Assembly: GCA_003024785.1 (NCBI GenBank)
Contig: PUQB01000778.1
Span: forward strand, 1-64,000
Direction: 5' to 3'
Length of the DNA stretch: 64,000 nucleotides
From: Selaginella tamariscina
Taxonomy: Eukaryota > Streptophyta > Lycopodiopsida > Selaginellales > Selaginellaceae
The notes under the pieces were generated by a model, which did no database searches, was not told the DNA's origin, and saw only the letters and a list, made by a program, of their open reading frames with translations. Made by a program: the position numbers and the translations under genes. Shown here one piece after another: positions 33,455 to 44,629 of the stretch; position 1 is the first letter of the stretch; each line of letters starts with the position of its first letter.

Positions 33455-34276
33455 TCATGTAAGGGCCCAATCGTTGAAAATCCAACTTAGAAGAAGGCCT
33501 GTTGGTGCGAATGTGTCGACGAAGAAGCCACAAGAGATCACCAATCTTGTATGCAGGTGCTGGTTGGTGAGCATCAGCATGATGCTTGTACCGTTCCTGT
33601 GCCTACTGAAGGTGAACCTGGAGATCATTGTACCTGCCAAAGATGCTGAAGACGATCCTGTACTGCAGGAGCGGAAGAAGGAGAAGCAGAAGAGCAAAGT
33701 CAAAACGTGGATGGTGACCTGTAAGAGCAAAGAAAGGTGTCTGGCCTGTAGATGCGTGAATGGAGTTGTTGTAGGCAAACTCCGCCATAGAAGAAGGTCC
33801 AACCAATTATCCTGTTGGTAACTGATGAAGCAACGAAGATATTGCTCCAAGGTCTGGATTGTGCGTTCTGACTGTCCATCAGTTTTGCGGGTGATATCCT
33901 GAAGAAAATCCGCTTTAACATGTAGACTCCGAAGAACTCTCGCCAAAACTTGGACATGAATTGTGGACCTCGATCGGAAAACAATGCTCTCAGGAAGACC
34001 ATGATGTCGGAACACCTCACGGATCACCAATTCGGCAGTTGTCTGACCTGTAGCTGTCTTGTTGCAGGGTAGGAAATGAGCCTGCTTGGTGAAACGGTCA
34101 ACCACCACAAGAACTGCATCGAATCCACGAGAAGGAGGAAGATCTGTGAGGAAATCCATAGAAATGGATCTCCAAGGAGTAGAAGGAACAGGAAGAGGAA
34201 AGAAGACCAGAAGGTGCATGACGAGGCATCTTCGACCTGTTGCAGGTGTCACAACTCCGTACAAACCTTTCCACAA
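33455..34276 (-). pseudogene. Gypsy-I integrase core
   Basis: Pieces in alternating frames: '[20 protein letters not shown]' (first catalytic Asp), 'LFSDRGPQFMSKFWREFF' (second Asp), 'KTDGQSERTIQTLEQYLRC' (Glu), 'FAYNNSIHASTGQTPFFAL'. At least four frame changes occur, so this integrase is not translatable as is. Confidence 0.85.
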
Positions 34277-34703
34277 AACCCCGCAACCCAGGCCACCAAT
34301 AGTTGCGAGTCACCAACTCAACTGTCTTGGCCACACCAAAATGTCCTGTAGCCGGAGTATCATGACAATCCTGTACCACACGAGTCCTGCAAACACCAAC
34401 AGGAACGTACAGGAGACCTTCCCGATACAGGAGTCCATCCTGTATGGTGAACAGGTTGTAGTCTGGACGGGAACTGGAGGAAGAGGAACTTGCAACGTCA
34501 GGATGAATGTGTGAGAACACATTCTTTGCCAAGTCGTCTGTAGCCAACTGCGAACGGACGTCTTGTAGGAGAGTTGAATTTGCTGGAGCCTGATGGACCT
34601 GCAGTGCCGCAAGCCGGAATCGATCAGGACCCAACAACACTTGCCTTTGACAGTCAAATGCAGGATCGCCCGGGCTTGGTGCAAGGTAGGAGCGCCTAGA
34701 CAA
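34098..34703 (-). pseudogene. Gypsy-I integrase zinc-binding (HHCC) region
   Basis: Reads '[19 protein letters not shown]', '[20 protein letters not shown]', '[20 protein letters not shown]'. The His and Cys ligands of the HHCC domain are all present. Confidence 0.9.
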
Positions 34704-34779
34704 TGCGTCCGCCTTGCCATTCCGAAAACCGGGCCTGTAGACGATGACGAAGTCAAAACGTGATAGGAACTCCGCCCAC

Positions 34780-36489
34780 CTAGCCTGTCGCCGACTGAGA
34801 ACTCGAGCCGTTCGAAAGTACTCCAGGTTCTTGTGATCCGTAAGAACTTGTACAGGATGTGCAGCACCTTCCAGGAAATGCCGCCACTACCTCAAACGAA
34901 TCCACAATGGCCTTGAGTTCCTTGTCATGAATCTCGTAATTGATCTCCGCCGACAGGAATTTACGAGAGTGAAAAGCTACAGGATGAAGCAACTTGTCCT
35001 CTCCAACTTGCGATAGGACGGATCCTACTGCAAAATCCGAGGCATCTGCTTCAACGAAGAAAGGACGAGAAGGATCAGGATGTGCTAAAATCGGAGCTGT
35101 CGTGAAGGTGTCCTTGAGTGTTGTGAATGCATGTTCCGCCTTGTCGGACCAAGAGAAAACCTCTGTGCGCTTGGTGAGTTCCGTGAGTGGAAGTACACGC
35201 TTGGAGAAGTCCTGTATGAATCGCCTGTAGAAGTTTGCAAAGCCAAGGAAACATTGTACATCTCGTACAGACTTGGGCCTCTCCCACTCCACGATGGTCT
35301 TCACCTTGTGCATGTCCATGGAAACGCCAGCAGGAGAGACGATGTAGCCCAAGAACTCCACAGAATCCCTATCGAAAAAACACTTCTCCAACTTCGCATA
35401 CAAGCCATGCTCACGAAGCCGCTGTAGAACCAACCGTACATGCTTGTCATGTGCCGCCTGGTCCTTGGAGAAAATCAAAATGTCGTCGAGGTAGATCACC
35501 ACAAACTGGTCCAAGAAGTCACGAAAGATGTCGTTCACCATATGTTGGAACACGGCTGGGGCATTGGTAAGGCCGAAAGGCATCACCGTGTACTCGAAGT
35601 GTCCATACCTTGTACGAAAGGCAGTCTTCCACTCATCGCCGGGACGAATCCGTACAAGGTTGTAGGCCCCTCGTAAGTCGATCTTCGTGAACACCTTTGC
35701 TCCTCGCAGCCGATCGAGAAGTTCCGGGATCAATGGCAACGGGTACCGATTCCGAATGGTAGCTTGATTCAAACCCCTGTAGTCCACAACCAAACGTAAG
35801 CTCCCATCCTTCTTCTTGACAAAGAAGATTGGCGCTCCTGCAGGGGACTTTGAGTGACGAATGAAGCCGGATGCCAAGTTGTCCTCGATGTACTGGCGAA
35901 GAACCTCCAACTCTGTGGGTGACAATGCGTAAATCGGTCCGAACGGTGGGGTCTTTCCTTCTGCAAGATCAATAGGACAGTCGTAGGACCTGTGAACAGG
36001 AAGAACTGTAGCCTTGTGCTTGTCAAAAACGTCCTTAAAGTCGTGGTACTTGGATGGTAGAGAAGAAGGAGGAGAAGGAGAAGGAGTAGGCGAAGGAGAT
36101 TGAAAAACAGGAGAGTCAGACACAGGAAAGGTAGAAGAGGACGTAGGAGTTACTTGAAAGGCAAAAAGGTGGAAAGGAGCAGGATCAGTGGTAAGTTCAT
36201 GCATGGTAGTGGTAAGAACTCGGAGAGGAGCAGGAAGGAGCTGTGATTGAAAAAGAGGAAGGATCTTGGGGGGTGGAATAGAAACAGAGTAATGAAAAGA
36301 AGCAGGATTGGAAGAAACAGATGTGGATGTTGACAAGTGTACAGGATTGGAAGAATCCTGTACAGAAGTCCGTGGATGCACAGGAGTGAGGAGAGCCTGT
36401 GATGTGCTGATGGACCAACAGGAGGTGGATCCTGTTGAGGAGGAACCTTCGACACTGATACAGGATTGGAAGAACCCTGTACAGGACAC
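34780..36489 (-). CDS. Gypsy-I reverse transcriptase and RNase H
   Basis: A frame of 569 codons with RT motifs '[20 protein letters not shown]', '[15 protein letters not shown]', '[13 protein letters not shown]', '[16 protein letters not shown]', catalytic '[12 protein letters not shown]', '[16 protein letters not shown]', then RNase H with '[18 protein letters not shown]' and '[16 protein letters not shown]'. After that the frame is lost. The N-terminal 120 residues are a Ser/Pro-rich linker whose DNA is dense in CAGGA motifs. All catalytic residues of RT are intact. Confidence 0.93.
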   Translation of the reverse strand: MSCTGFFQSCISVEGSSSTGSTSCWSISTSQALLTPVHPRTSVQDSSNPVHLSTSTSVSSNPASFHYSVSIPPPKILPLFQSQLLPAPLRVLTTTMHELTTDPAPFHLFAFQVTPTSSSTFPVSDSPVFQSPSPTPSPSPPSSLPSKYHDFKDVFDKHKATVLPVHRSYDCPIDLAEGKTPPFGPIYALSPTELEVLRQYIEDNLASGFIRHSKSPAGAPIFFVKKKDGSLRLVVDYRGLNQATIRNRYPLPLIPELLDRLRGAKVFTKIDLRGAYNLVRIRPGDEWKTAFRTRYGHFEYTVMPFGLTNAPAVFQHMVNDIFRDFLDQFVVIYLDDILIFSKDQAAHDKHVRLVLQRLREHGLYAKLEKCFFDRDSVEFLGYIVSPAGVSMDMHKVKTIVEWERPKSVRDVQCFLGFANFYRRFIQDFSKRVLPLTELTKRTEVFSWSDKAEHAFTTLKDTFTTAPILAHPDPSRPFFVEADASDFAVGSVLSQVGEDKLLHPVAFHSRKFLSAEINYEIHDKELKAIVDSFEVVAAFPGRCCTSCTSSYGSQEPGVLSNGSSSQSATG

Positions 36490-36774
36490 CGCAAACTTAC
36501 AGGAGTGGAGAAAGCCTGCGGATGTGCTGAGGAACTGACATGAGGTGAATCCTGTCGAGCAGGAGTCTTCAACACTGGTACAGGAACAGGCACGGTCAAT
36601 CCTGTAGCTTGTACTGCCTCAGACACCAAGGATGTATCCTGCACGCAGGAAGGTACAGGTTGATCCTGGCTGCTGGAGAGGAAAACGTGAGCGTCCTAGA
36701 CCTCCAGTCGATCTGCGGATTTGCAACAACGAACCATGGCATGCCAAAAATGATGGGAGTCGACCGAGTCTTGA

Positions 36775-37314
36775 TCAGTTGAAGGAAATCGAACAGTTGA
36801 ATGCACCATGATTGCAAGAGAGAGGTGTGGTAGCGTGGGTAACTGCGCCAGAAGCAATCAAACGACCATCGGCCACCTCTACAGGAATTGCACGCTTCAA
36901 CTTCACCACCGGAATGCCATGCTGAGCTGCAAAAGTGTCATCCATGAAACATGCATTTGCACCAGTGTCTAACAGGGCAAACTCCTTGAGCTCTCGATTA
37001 TTGAGGCGAATGTGTACAGGAAACTTGAGTGATGGAATGGTATGAGCAGCACCAATGGAGCCTGCACCTACGTCCAACTTCGCGGCTCCTAGACGAAGTG
37101 GACATTGAAGTTTTCCGCTGAACTTCAGCTTCGGCTTCACGCGCCTTGAACTTCCTGGCTTTATTAGGACATTCCGCCACCTTGTGTCCTGCTGCACCAC
37201 AATACAAGCATAGGTTCTCACCCCGTCGACGTTGTTTCTCAGCAGTTGAAAGTGGGCCACGCTTGGAATTGTTAACCTCCATAGGAACTGCTCCAGAAGG
37301 TGTCGCAGGAACAT
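36775..37314 (-). pseudogene. Gypsy-I protease and linker
   Basis: The last third reads 'NRELKEFALLDTGANACFMD' with the DTGA catalytic triad of retropepsins, followed by 'HGIPVVKLKRAIPVEVADG'. It is continued after a frame change by 'TPIIFGMPWFVVANPQIDW'. Confidence 0.85.
36998..37282 (-). pseudogene. Gypsy-I Gag nucleocapsid (CCHC)
   Basis: 'GENLCLYCGAAGHKVAECPN' is a complete CX2CX4HX4C zinc knuckle, flanked by Lys/Arg-rich sequence. Same layout as Gypsy-II. Confidence 0.88.
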
Positions 37315-37322
37315 TGCTACGG

Positions 37323-38059
37323 CTACAGGTTGGCTGGCAGGAACTGCTGACGGTTTTCCTGACGGCGCTCGAACAAACGGTTGTCGCAGCGAACGGCCTG
37401 TTGCATGATCTCCGCTAACGTTTGGGCATCCGGTAACGTAAGGAGAAGGTCCTTCACGTCGTCCTCAGCCCAAAACGGAAATGTTCGATCAATGCAGTCT
37501 CGTCCCATGGAATGTTCGTGCACAATTGCTGGAATTCGGATGCATAAACGGAAGCTGGTCTGGATCCTTGTGTGAGCCTCCGTAACTTTGTGCATGCAGA
37601 ACGGTACTTATCAGGATCTCCAAAGCAGGCTTCAAAGGCAGCCACGAAACCTTCAAAGTCTTCCATCAATGGGTCGTCACGCTCCAGCAAGGGAGCAACC
37701 CAAGCTCGTGGAGATCCACTTAGTAAGGATGCCAAAAGGCCAACCTTTTGTGCATCCGTCGAGTAGCGGCGTGGTTGCATGCGGATCAAGAGCCGGATCT
37801 GATTCAGGAAACCTTGGAAATCGGCACGGTTGCCACTGAACTTCTCTGGCATGCTGATCTTCGGCTCCGGAGAAAAGTTCGATGAAGAAGGAACCACCGA
37901 TGCCTGAGAGAGAGCCTGCGCAGCAGCCTTGGAGGATGCATCAGCAGCTGCATGTGCCGCATGGGTGGAGCCTTGTAGATCGGTGACCACTTGGCGCAAA
38001 GTGGCCAGCTCATGAAGCAACATTTGGTGCTCGCGTTGAAAGTGCTCAAAATCAGCCAT
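37323..38059 (-). CDS. Gypsy-I Gag capsid
   Basis: Starts MADFEHFQREHQM at 38059 with a short coiled coil and an Ala-rich linker, then the Gypsy Gag core: 'EKFSGNRADFQGFLNQIRLL', 'YSTDAQKVGLLASLLSGSP', 'ACFGDPDKYRSACTKLRRLT', 'IEHFRFGL'. A one-base frame change near 37455 leads into 'LLLTLPDAQTLAEIMQQAVR'. About 100 nt separate the 5' LTR and the start codon. Confidence 0.92.
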
Positions 38060-38145
38060 GATCGTATGAAAGAAAGAAAGGAGAAAAACGAAGGAAAAGA
38101 ATCAAGGAAAAAAAAAGGTAGCTGGGAAACGAAGAGCTATGAAAG

Positions 38146-38158
38146 CAGTTACAATCAA
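38146..38158 (-). promoter_or_regulatory. Gypsy-I candidate self-priming site
   Basis: On the element strand TTGATTGTAACTG lies 2 nt after the end of the 5' LTR, exactly where a PBS belongs. It is the perfect reverse complement of CAGTTACAATCAA in the LTR (38392-38380 read on the minus strand). No tRNA-type TGG motif is present nearby. Confidence 0.7.
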
Positions 38159-38160
38159 AC

Positions 38161-38662
38161 TGTCAAGCCACGATCCAGGAACCAGGAAGCAAGTAGGATT
38201 CCGAGAACAGGAAGGCTTGACTCAGGAACAGGACCGAGAGCAGGACAGGAACTAGGAACAGGAACAGGACGGATCCAAGAACAAGACAGGATCCGGGAGC
38301 AAGACAGGAGCAGGAGGCAAAGAGTAAGACAAGAACAAGACAAGAACAAGGAACAAGAATAATCGTAGAATGACTGGTGTTGATTGTAACTGATTGTACA
38401 ACAATTAGGTCGGAGCTTTTATGCTCACAACTCCAAGCTAATCTGGTCATGAGCCTAATCTAGTCACTAGCCAAAATTGGTCATCCTTATCCTATAGGAA
38501 TATCCTGTAGGAATATCCTGCGGGAATATCCTGTGAGAATATCCTGCGGGAATATCCTGTGGCATATCCTGGGAATATCCTGCGGGCCGAAATCCTGTAT
38601 CGCATATCCTGTAGGCTGAATCCTGTATGTCGTATCCTGTATCCTGTATCGGGTCGTGGACA
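38161..38662 (-). repeat. Gypsy-I 5' LTR
   Basis: A 502-bp copy. U3 (38490-38655) carries CAGGAT-type 14-bp repeats. A TATA-like box and the predicted RNA start lie in the middle. R/U5 (38165-38330) is a second CAGGA-rich repeat region, now on the opposite strand. Confidence 0.95.
38380..38424 (-). promoter_or_regulatory. Gypsy-I TATA box and predicted RNA 5' end
   Basis: Element strand: GCATAAAAGC (38424-38415), then CAGTTACAATCAA starting at 38392, 30 nt downstream of the ATAAAA. A CA dinucleotide at that spacing is a typical plant start site. It is present unchanged in the 3' LTR. Confidence 0.6.
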
Positions 38663-38667
38663 TCAGG

Positions 38668-39526
38668 AAGCACCAACCAAAACGTCACTTCTCTTTGAGA
38701 CAGAGAAGGGTGGCAAAATTAATCTTGCTACCCTTTATGTGAATGTACATGTGTATTAATATATATAAGTGACAGTAGCATTCCCAATGCCATGCTTGTA
38801 GCCAGGAGGACCACTTCAAGCAAGATTGCCCTCTCCTCAAGCACTCAGCAAGTTCCTCATCTCGGATGGAATGACTGCAGATGCCCTGGAGGGGATTCCC
38901 AGGGATCACAGTCGGATGGGGTAAATCCTAGTTCCACCTCTCGTTCACCACTAACTCTTGATTCAGGATGTGAAGAACCTGATTCGAGACCGAGGAGTGT
39001 TCCAAGAGCTTGAACCGGGAGGAGGGAGAGTGGTGAGAGTAGGAGATGGCAACTTACTGCAAGCAGCCGGAAAGGGCAATGTATCTATTCAAGTTGGGAA
39101 TGGAAAGTCTCTGAAGCTTCCAAGTGCCTGGCACGTCTCACGACTTGTAAAAAATCTTGTCTCCGTTGCTAAGCTAACAGACAGCAGCTTCAATGTCCTC
39201 TTCTCCCGAAGGCAGTGTGATCTCCTCAAAGGAGCCAAGAGTGTCCTGCAGATCCCAGGAGTGGGAATTTGTACGAGATTCTTGAGAAACATGCTGACTG
39301 CATGGCTGCCGGTGCATCATCTGCAATTTGGCATGAGTGTTTGGGTCACGCTCACCTTCCTCTTCTACAAAAGGTACAAAAGCTGCATCTACTAGACGGC
39401 TTCTCCTCGCAACCTCTCAAGAATCTTGACCTATGCCACATATGTGTTCTTGGCAAACAAACTCGCTCTCAATATCCGGCTTCCACATCCTGCTCCTCTA
39501 ATCTACTTCAGCTCGTTTCACTCTGA
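38668..39526 (+). pseudogene. Copia-I nucleocapsid, protease and pre-integrase remnants
   Basis: After the Gypsy-I target duplication, plus-strand pieces read 'CHACSQEDHFKQDCPLL' (zinc knuckle, 38.77 kb), 'LTLDSGC' (protease Asp motif, near 38.95 kb, then frame-broken), and 'IWHECLGHAHLPLLQKVQKL' with 'LCHICVLGKQTRS' (pre-integrase zinc site, 39269-39526). 38668-38770 holds two small hairpins and no clear coding. Confidence 0.75.
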
Positions 39527-40390
39527 CATTTGTGGCCCATGAGAGTCGAAAGTCACTCTGGCAAAAAGTACTTCAATAATGTTTGTGGATGACTTTAGCC
39601 GACGCTGCCAGGTCTACTTCTTGCGCTCCAAGGACCAAGCCCTAAATGCTTTTAGGGATTACCTGTGCACGGCTTAGAATCAAACTGGAAAGAAGGCTCA
39701 AAGTTCTACGCAGTGACTCTGGAGGAGAGTATACCTTGCTAGCTTTCAAGAGCCTCTACTCGCAGGAGGGATAATTCACCAACGCACATGCCCGGGTGCA
39801 AAACGGCATAGCAGAACGCAAGCACCGGAGCATCATGAACACAGCCTGTTGCTTCTTGCACTCGTCAGGTCTTCCTCTGCACCTCTGGTCCACAGCTGTG
39901 AAAACGACAGTCCAGGTCCAGAATCTCCTCCCTCACTCTGCTAAACCTAACCGCATTCCAGAAGAAACATGGACAGGCAGAAGGCAAAAGGTGACTAGAT
40001 TGCGATGCTTCGGGTGTCTCGCCTTCATACGACAAAGTCCTGATGTAGGAGGAAAGTTAGCGCCTCGCAGTAAGTCGACGTTCTTGGTTGGCTATGAAGA
40101 CCATATCAAGGGATACTGTTTATGATCCATCTAATGGCAGAATACAGGTCAGTAATGTAGTCTTTGATGAACGGATAGTCTATCGTGATTGTCGCACCAG
40201 CTCGCCAGTACACCAACTGATGCTTCACGTGCATGGGAGCCGAATGCTTGGCTATGGGAGGGATGACCCTGCTGAGGAGACAGGTCGGTTGCCAAGGAGG
40301 AAAGGAATGTCATTGAAAATGAAGGTTTACCTGACACTTCGCCCACTGCACCTACCAATTCAACAACCGAGACTGAGTTTGCCGTAGACG
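39527..40390 (+). pseudogene. Copia-I integrase remnant
   Basis: Pieces in several frames: 'MFVDDFSRRCQVYFLRSKDQ' (39.58 kb) and 'NGIAERKHRSIMNTACCFLH' with 'LRCFGCLAFIRQSPDVG' and 'SKSTFLVGYEDHIKGYCL' (39796-40125). Stops and frame changes disable it. Confidence 0.8.
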
Positions 40391-40739
40391 ACCAAGTTCA
40401 GGTTAATATCCCTGACCTGCAGGCCGAGCAACTGGAACTAAATGCATAACCTACAACACGACGAGCTCCAGAGGCTGATCGCCTGGCGCAGGGACTTCCC
40501 TTTGATCTTCAACTTCTTGGACGTAACCATGTAGGTAAACCAACTCAGATTCCCAAACCCAAGGCATTACTAGTCACTCAACAAAGGCGTCAACTCCGAA
40601 CAACTTTCACGAGGCATAGAGCTCACCTGAAGCTGCGGAGTGGATGAAGGCCATGCAAGATGAACTTGACTCTCATCGAGCCAACCAAACCTTCACACTG
40701 TTTCGGAAGAACCACACCAACAGGTCATCGGAGGACGCT

Positions 40740-42115
40740 GGGTCTTCAAGAAAGTACTGAACGCGGACAACATAGTCAAGCGATTCAAGGCTCACTTTGT
40801 TGCCAAAGGATTCTCCCAGGTGCCGGGACTGCACTTTGACGAGACCTTCTCACCCACTGTCAAATCCGCAAGCGTTCGAGTGCTCATGGCTTTCGCTACA
40901 CAGTTCGGGCTTGCTGCACATCATCTCGACGTGAAGACAGCCTTCTTGAATGCACCTCTCAAGGAGAAGCTCTTCATGACACAACCCGAAGGCTTCAAGC
41001 AGGCAGGAGCTAATGGGGAGAAGCTTATATGTCAGCTCCAACGAGCAGTATACGGTCTCAAGCAGGCGTCGAGAGAGTGGTATAGGTGTATCGACAGCTT
41101 TCTACGTGAGCATGGCTTTACCAAACTCGACTCTGATGGAAACCTCTATCAAAAGGAGACCTCCGAGGGCTTCCTGGTCATTGCTGTATACATCGACGAC
41201 TGTTTGCTCGTTAGCAATAGCCAGGCCCTTCTCCAACGCTTCAAGGAGCTTATGAGTCAACAGTATCAGCTCTCGGACCTTGGACCAGTGGAGAAGATCG
41301 TTGGCATTCATGTAGAACGAAATGAAACTGCTGGAATAGTGAAGCTCAGCCAACCTCAATACGTCAATGAACTGCTAGAGCATTTCAACATGCTCAACTG
41401 TCGGCCTGCTCCAACTCTGATGGTCACAGGCCGGAAGCTGGTACGTGAAGGCACGCATGTGTTTGAGAATCCAAGTTTGTATCGGTCCTTGGTAGGCAGG
41501 CTTCTCCACTTAGCGAACACCATCCGACCTAACATCTCGCTTGTTGTGGAGTTCTCAGCCACTTCAACTCAGGGCCTCTCCAAGATCATTGGCACGCTGC
41601 CAAAAGAGTCCTCAGGTATTTACAAGGAACTCGTCACTTAGGTTTGCTGAACTCCAAGAACACTAGAAGTTCCATGGTGCTTCAAGCTTTTACTGATGCC
41701 GACTGGGCTGGCGATCCAGACTCACGCGTTTCCACCACTGGCGCGTGTGTTGCTTGCTAAGTGGAGCACTTGTCTCGTGGCTGAGTCAGAAACAGACTTC
41801 TGTGGCACTTTTCAAGTGCTGAAGCTAAGTACGTAGCCGCATCGACATCTGCCAAAGAAATCATGGCTGAGACGTATGCTCACAAAACTTCGTCATCACA
41901 CAAGATCCCACCGTTCTGAGCTGTGACAACAAAAGCACAATTGCGATGACGAGAAATCCAGTTCTTCACGCGCGGAGCAAACATATAGAGATCCGCCATC
42001 ACTCATACGGGAGAAGGTGGCGGATGGGGAGATAGTGCTCGAATACGTTCCCTCCTCCAGACAGTTGGCTGATATCTTCACCAAACCACTGTCGAAGAAT
42101 GTTTTCTTCAAGCTG
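40740..42115 (+). pseudogene. Copia-I reverse transcriptase and RNase H remnant
   Basis: From 40820 a 273-codon frame contains 'LHFDETFSPTVKSASVRVLM', 'HLDVKTAFLNAPLKEKL', 'AVYGLKQASREWYRCIDSFL', 'IAVYIDDCLLVS' and 'YRSLVGRLLHLANTIRPNIS'. RNase H follows in broken frames ('FTDADWAGDPDSR', 'AEAKYVAAST'). Active-site YIDD is kept. The whole is interrupted by stops after 41641. Confidence 0.88.
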
Positions 42116-42140
42116 AGATCCTCGTTAGGAATTTCAGCTT

Positions 42141-42150
42141 GAAGAGGGAG
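42141..42150 (+). promoter_or_regulatory. Copia-I polypurine tract
   Basis: GAAGAGGGAG immediately before the 3' LTR is the primer site for plus-strand DNA synthesis. Confidence 0.9.
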
Positions 42151-42328
42151 TGTTAGGAATCAAGTATTGAGCACTACGAGATACAATAGGATACAATACG
42201 ATCCCTGGGTGTCAGACCGTTGGGATCGCAGGAGATTCACCCTACAGGTGTTATAAGCAGTGGAACAGAAATGTAATTGTACAGTCTTGAATAGAACAAA
42301 ACGGTTCTCTACATCTCATTTTCTATCT
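42151..42328 (+). repeat. Copia-I 3' LTR
   Basis: A 178-bp copy of 26878-27058 with roughly 7 percent differences by eye. It ends TTCTATCT before the CTTGA target duplication. Confidence 0.9.
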
Positions 42329-44592
42329 CTTGAAACATCAAGGAGCTCTGTCTCTCTCCCTTTCTCCCTCTCCCTCTCTTCTCTCTCTCTCTCGTTCAGG
42401 AGAGCTATTACTTTGTCTGTCACATCCGCTTCCATCTTATTTCCCACCAAAGAGCTATATGTTCTTCCCTTGGCATCACACCACCATGCTTGAACTTGTT
42501 TCTTTGAAGCCTTGACAGTGTTCTGTATCTGCTCTTCCTCCCGGTTCATGCCTAGCCTCCTGTATATGCTTCCCATCACCACACACGCAGCTGTTACCTC
42601 ATCCTTGGCCGTGTTGTTGGTCACCAATGCATGGAATGCAACCTTGGCCACTTCCAAGTTACTCCATTTCTTGCATGCTCCTAACAAAGTCATCCACAGG
42701 ACACTATCTGCTTTCAAAGTGCATGCTTCTGATGAGTTTAATGCCTCTTGTAACCTGTTAGCTCTACCCAGCATGTCAACCATACATGTATAATGCTCCA
42801 CACTCGCATGTATACCGTATTTCGACATGGAGTCGAAATACCTCTTACCCTCTTCCACCATACCAGCATGAGTACATCCTCTAAGTACTAACAACATTGT
42901 CACATCGTTTATCTGTAAACTAGCTTCCTGCATCTTCTTCACAACTTAAACACTTGAGGTGCATTCCCTAGCAAGCTGTATCCTCCAATCAAGGCAGTCC
43001 AAGAAACTATGTTTGGAGAATTCATATTCTTAAACACCTCTTCAGCAGCATCCATGTCCCCACATTTCCCATAGAAGTCCACCAAAGAAGTCCCCACCAT
43101 TTCATCCCTTTCCAATCCAAGCTCACGAATGCGCTTATGAATTCTCTGTCCACTTTCCAACGCACATAGACTCGCACAAGCCTTGAGTGCAGCAACAAAT
43201 GTAACATGGTTTGGTGCACAATCCATGCTTGTGAACAACTCCAAAGTTAACGAGCTCTCCTCATTTTCTACATATCCAAGTATTAAAGCAGTCCAAGAAA
43301 CAACAGTCCGGTGAATCAAGTCGTCAAAAACAGCACATGCATCCCTCACTGCTACATTTGCTATACATATCTACTAAGGTGCTTGCCACTAGTACATCTT
43401 TATCAAACGCACGCTCTCTGATGTGTTTATGAATGTACATCCCACACTCTAGACAGGTCTTCTTGTCCGACTCAGTTGCCAAACCTGCACACGCCTTGAG
43501 TGCAGCAACATATGTGAGGCTGTCTTGTGCACAATCCATGTTGACAAACATATGCAAAGCTAGAAAGCTCTCGTTGTTTTCTACATATCCAAGTATCAAG
43601 GCTGTCCAAGAAATGACATCATGGCGGATCATATTCTCAAACACATTCCTGGCATCTCTCATGTCACCACATTTACTATAAACGTCCACCAGGGTGTTTG
43701 CCACATATACATGTTTATCATATCCATACGCTCTTGCTTGTCTATGAATGGCCATCACCTTCTGTAAACAAAAACTCCTCTCCAACTCGTTGTTGATCGC
43801 TAAGGCACCACATGCCTTGAGTGCAGCAATGAATGTAATATGATCTGTGCAAAGTCCATGCTGGTGAGTAACTCTAAGGCCATTAAGCTCTCTTCATTTT
43901 CCACATATCCAAGTAGTAAGGCGTTCCAGGAAACAACATCACGAATGATCATATTGTTGAAACATTCTGTGCATCTATCATGCTACCACACTTACTATAC
44001 ATGCCCACCAGGGTGTTTGCCACAAATATGTGTGTACTAAAGCCATGCTCTATGGCCTGTTTATGAATGGCTTGCCCTTTCTGTAGACAAGTCTTCTTGT
44101 CTAGCTGATTGTATGCCGCTAAGCCTGTACATGCCTTGAGTGCAGAAACAAACGTGAAGCTGTTTGGTACACACTCCATCCTTGCAAATACTTCCAAGGC
44201 CACCAAGTTTTCTCTATTCTCCGTGTATCCAAGTATTAATGCGGTCCAAGAAACAATTGTGCTCGACCATGCTCTTGAAAACGTTATGAGCATCCTGCAT
44301 GCTGCCGCATTTGCTATACATGGAGATGAGAGTGTGTGCGACGTATCTGTTGTTGTGACAGCCAGCTTCTATTGGTCTAGTGTGTAAGAGGTTCCCCTGT
44401 TGCAAGTCTCTTCTGTTCCCACATTTTTTTATTTCAATCACCAGTGCCTCTGTGACATTCCTCGCCCCTTTACTGTGTAGCCTAGCCTCTTCTGTCTTTC
44501 TATGGTTCTTCTGTCTTGCACGCTTGCTTTCTTAGCTGACAGAACTTCAGCCACACACGTAAGTTTATTTTGCATCCCTCTCCAACATGGGA

Positions 44593-44629
<37 letters not shown>

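Larger units (their letters stand above)
32604..38662 (-). mobile_element. Gypsy-I: chromodomain Ty3/Gypsy element nested in Copia-I gag
   Basis: LTRs 32604-33092 and 38161-38662 read TGTCA...TGACA (the right copy has TGGACA at its outer end), with target duplication TCAGG on both sides (32599-32603 and 38663-38667). Minus-strand order is gag, CCHC, protease, RT, RNase H, integrase, chromodomain. The LTRs are nearly identical, so it is a young insertion. No TGG-type tRNA PBS follows the 5' LTR. Instead there is a 13-nt self-complementary site (separate entries). A purine-rich PPT (AGGGAGGAGGTGT) abuts the 3' LTR at 33093-33105. Several frame changes break the polyprotein. Confidence 0.95.
26878..42328 (+). 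mobile_element. Copia-I: old Ty1/Copia retrotransposon, host of two nested elements
   Basis: LTRs at 26878-27058 and 42151-42328 start TGTTAGGAATCAAG and are flanked by the 5-bp duplication CTTGA (26873-26877 and 42329-42333). A tRNA-iMet PBS (TGGTATCAGAGC) follows the 5' LTR at 27059 and a polypurine tract (GAAGAGGGAG) precedes the 3' LTR. Internal order is gag, zinc knuckle, protease, integrase, RT, RNase H, which is the Copia order. Gag is split by Copia-II (at 27630) and by Gypsy-I (at 32604). Many stops and frameshifts make it defective. It has inserted between the minisatellite block and the 3' end of PPR-3. Confidence 0.92.

Noticed and set aside
33474..33821. Plus-strand open frames of 60-140 codons across Gypsy-I and Copia-II (for example 33474-33821, 34086-34514, 31765-32676)
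   Set aside because: All lie opposite recognisable gag-pol domains and show no domain of their own. 32388-32603 is used only as the Copia-I gag continuation.
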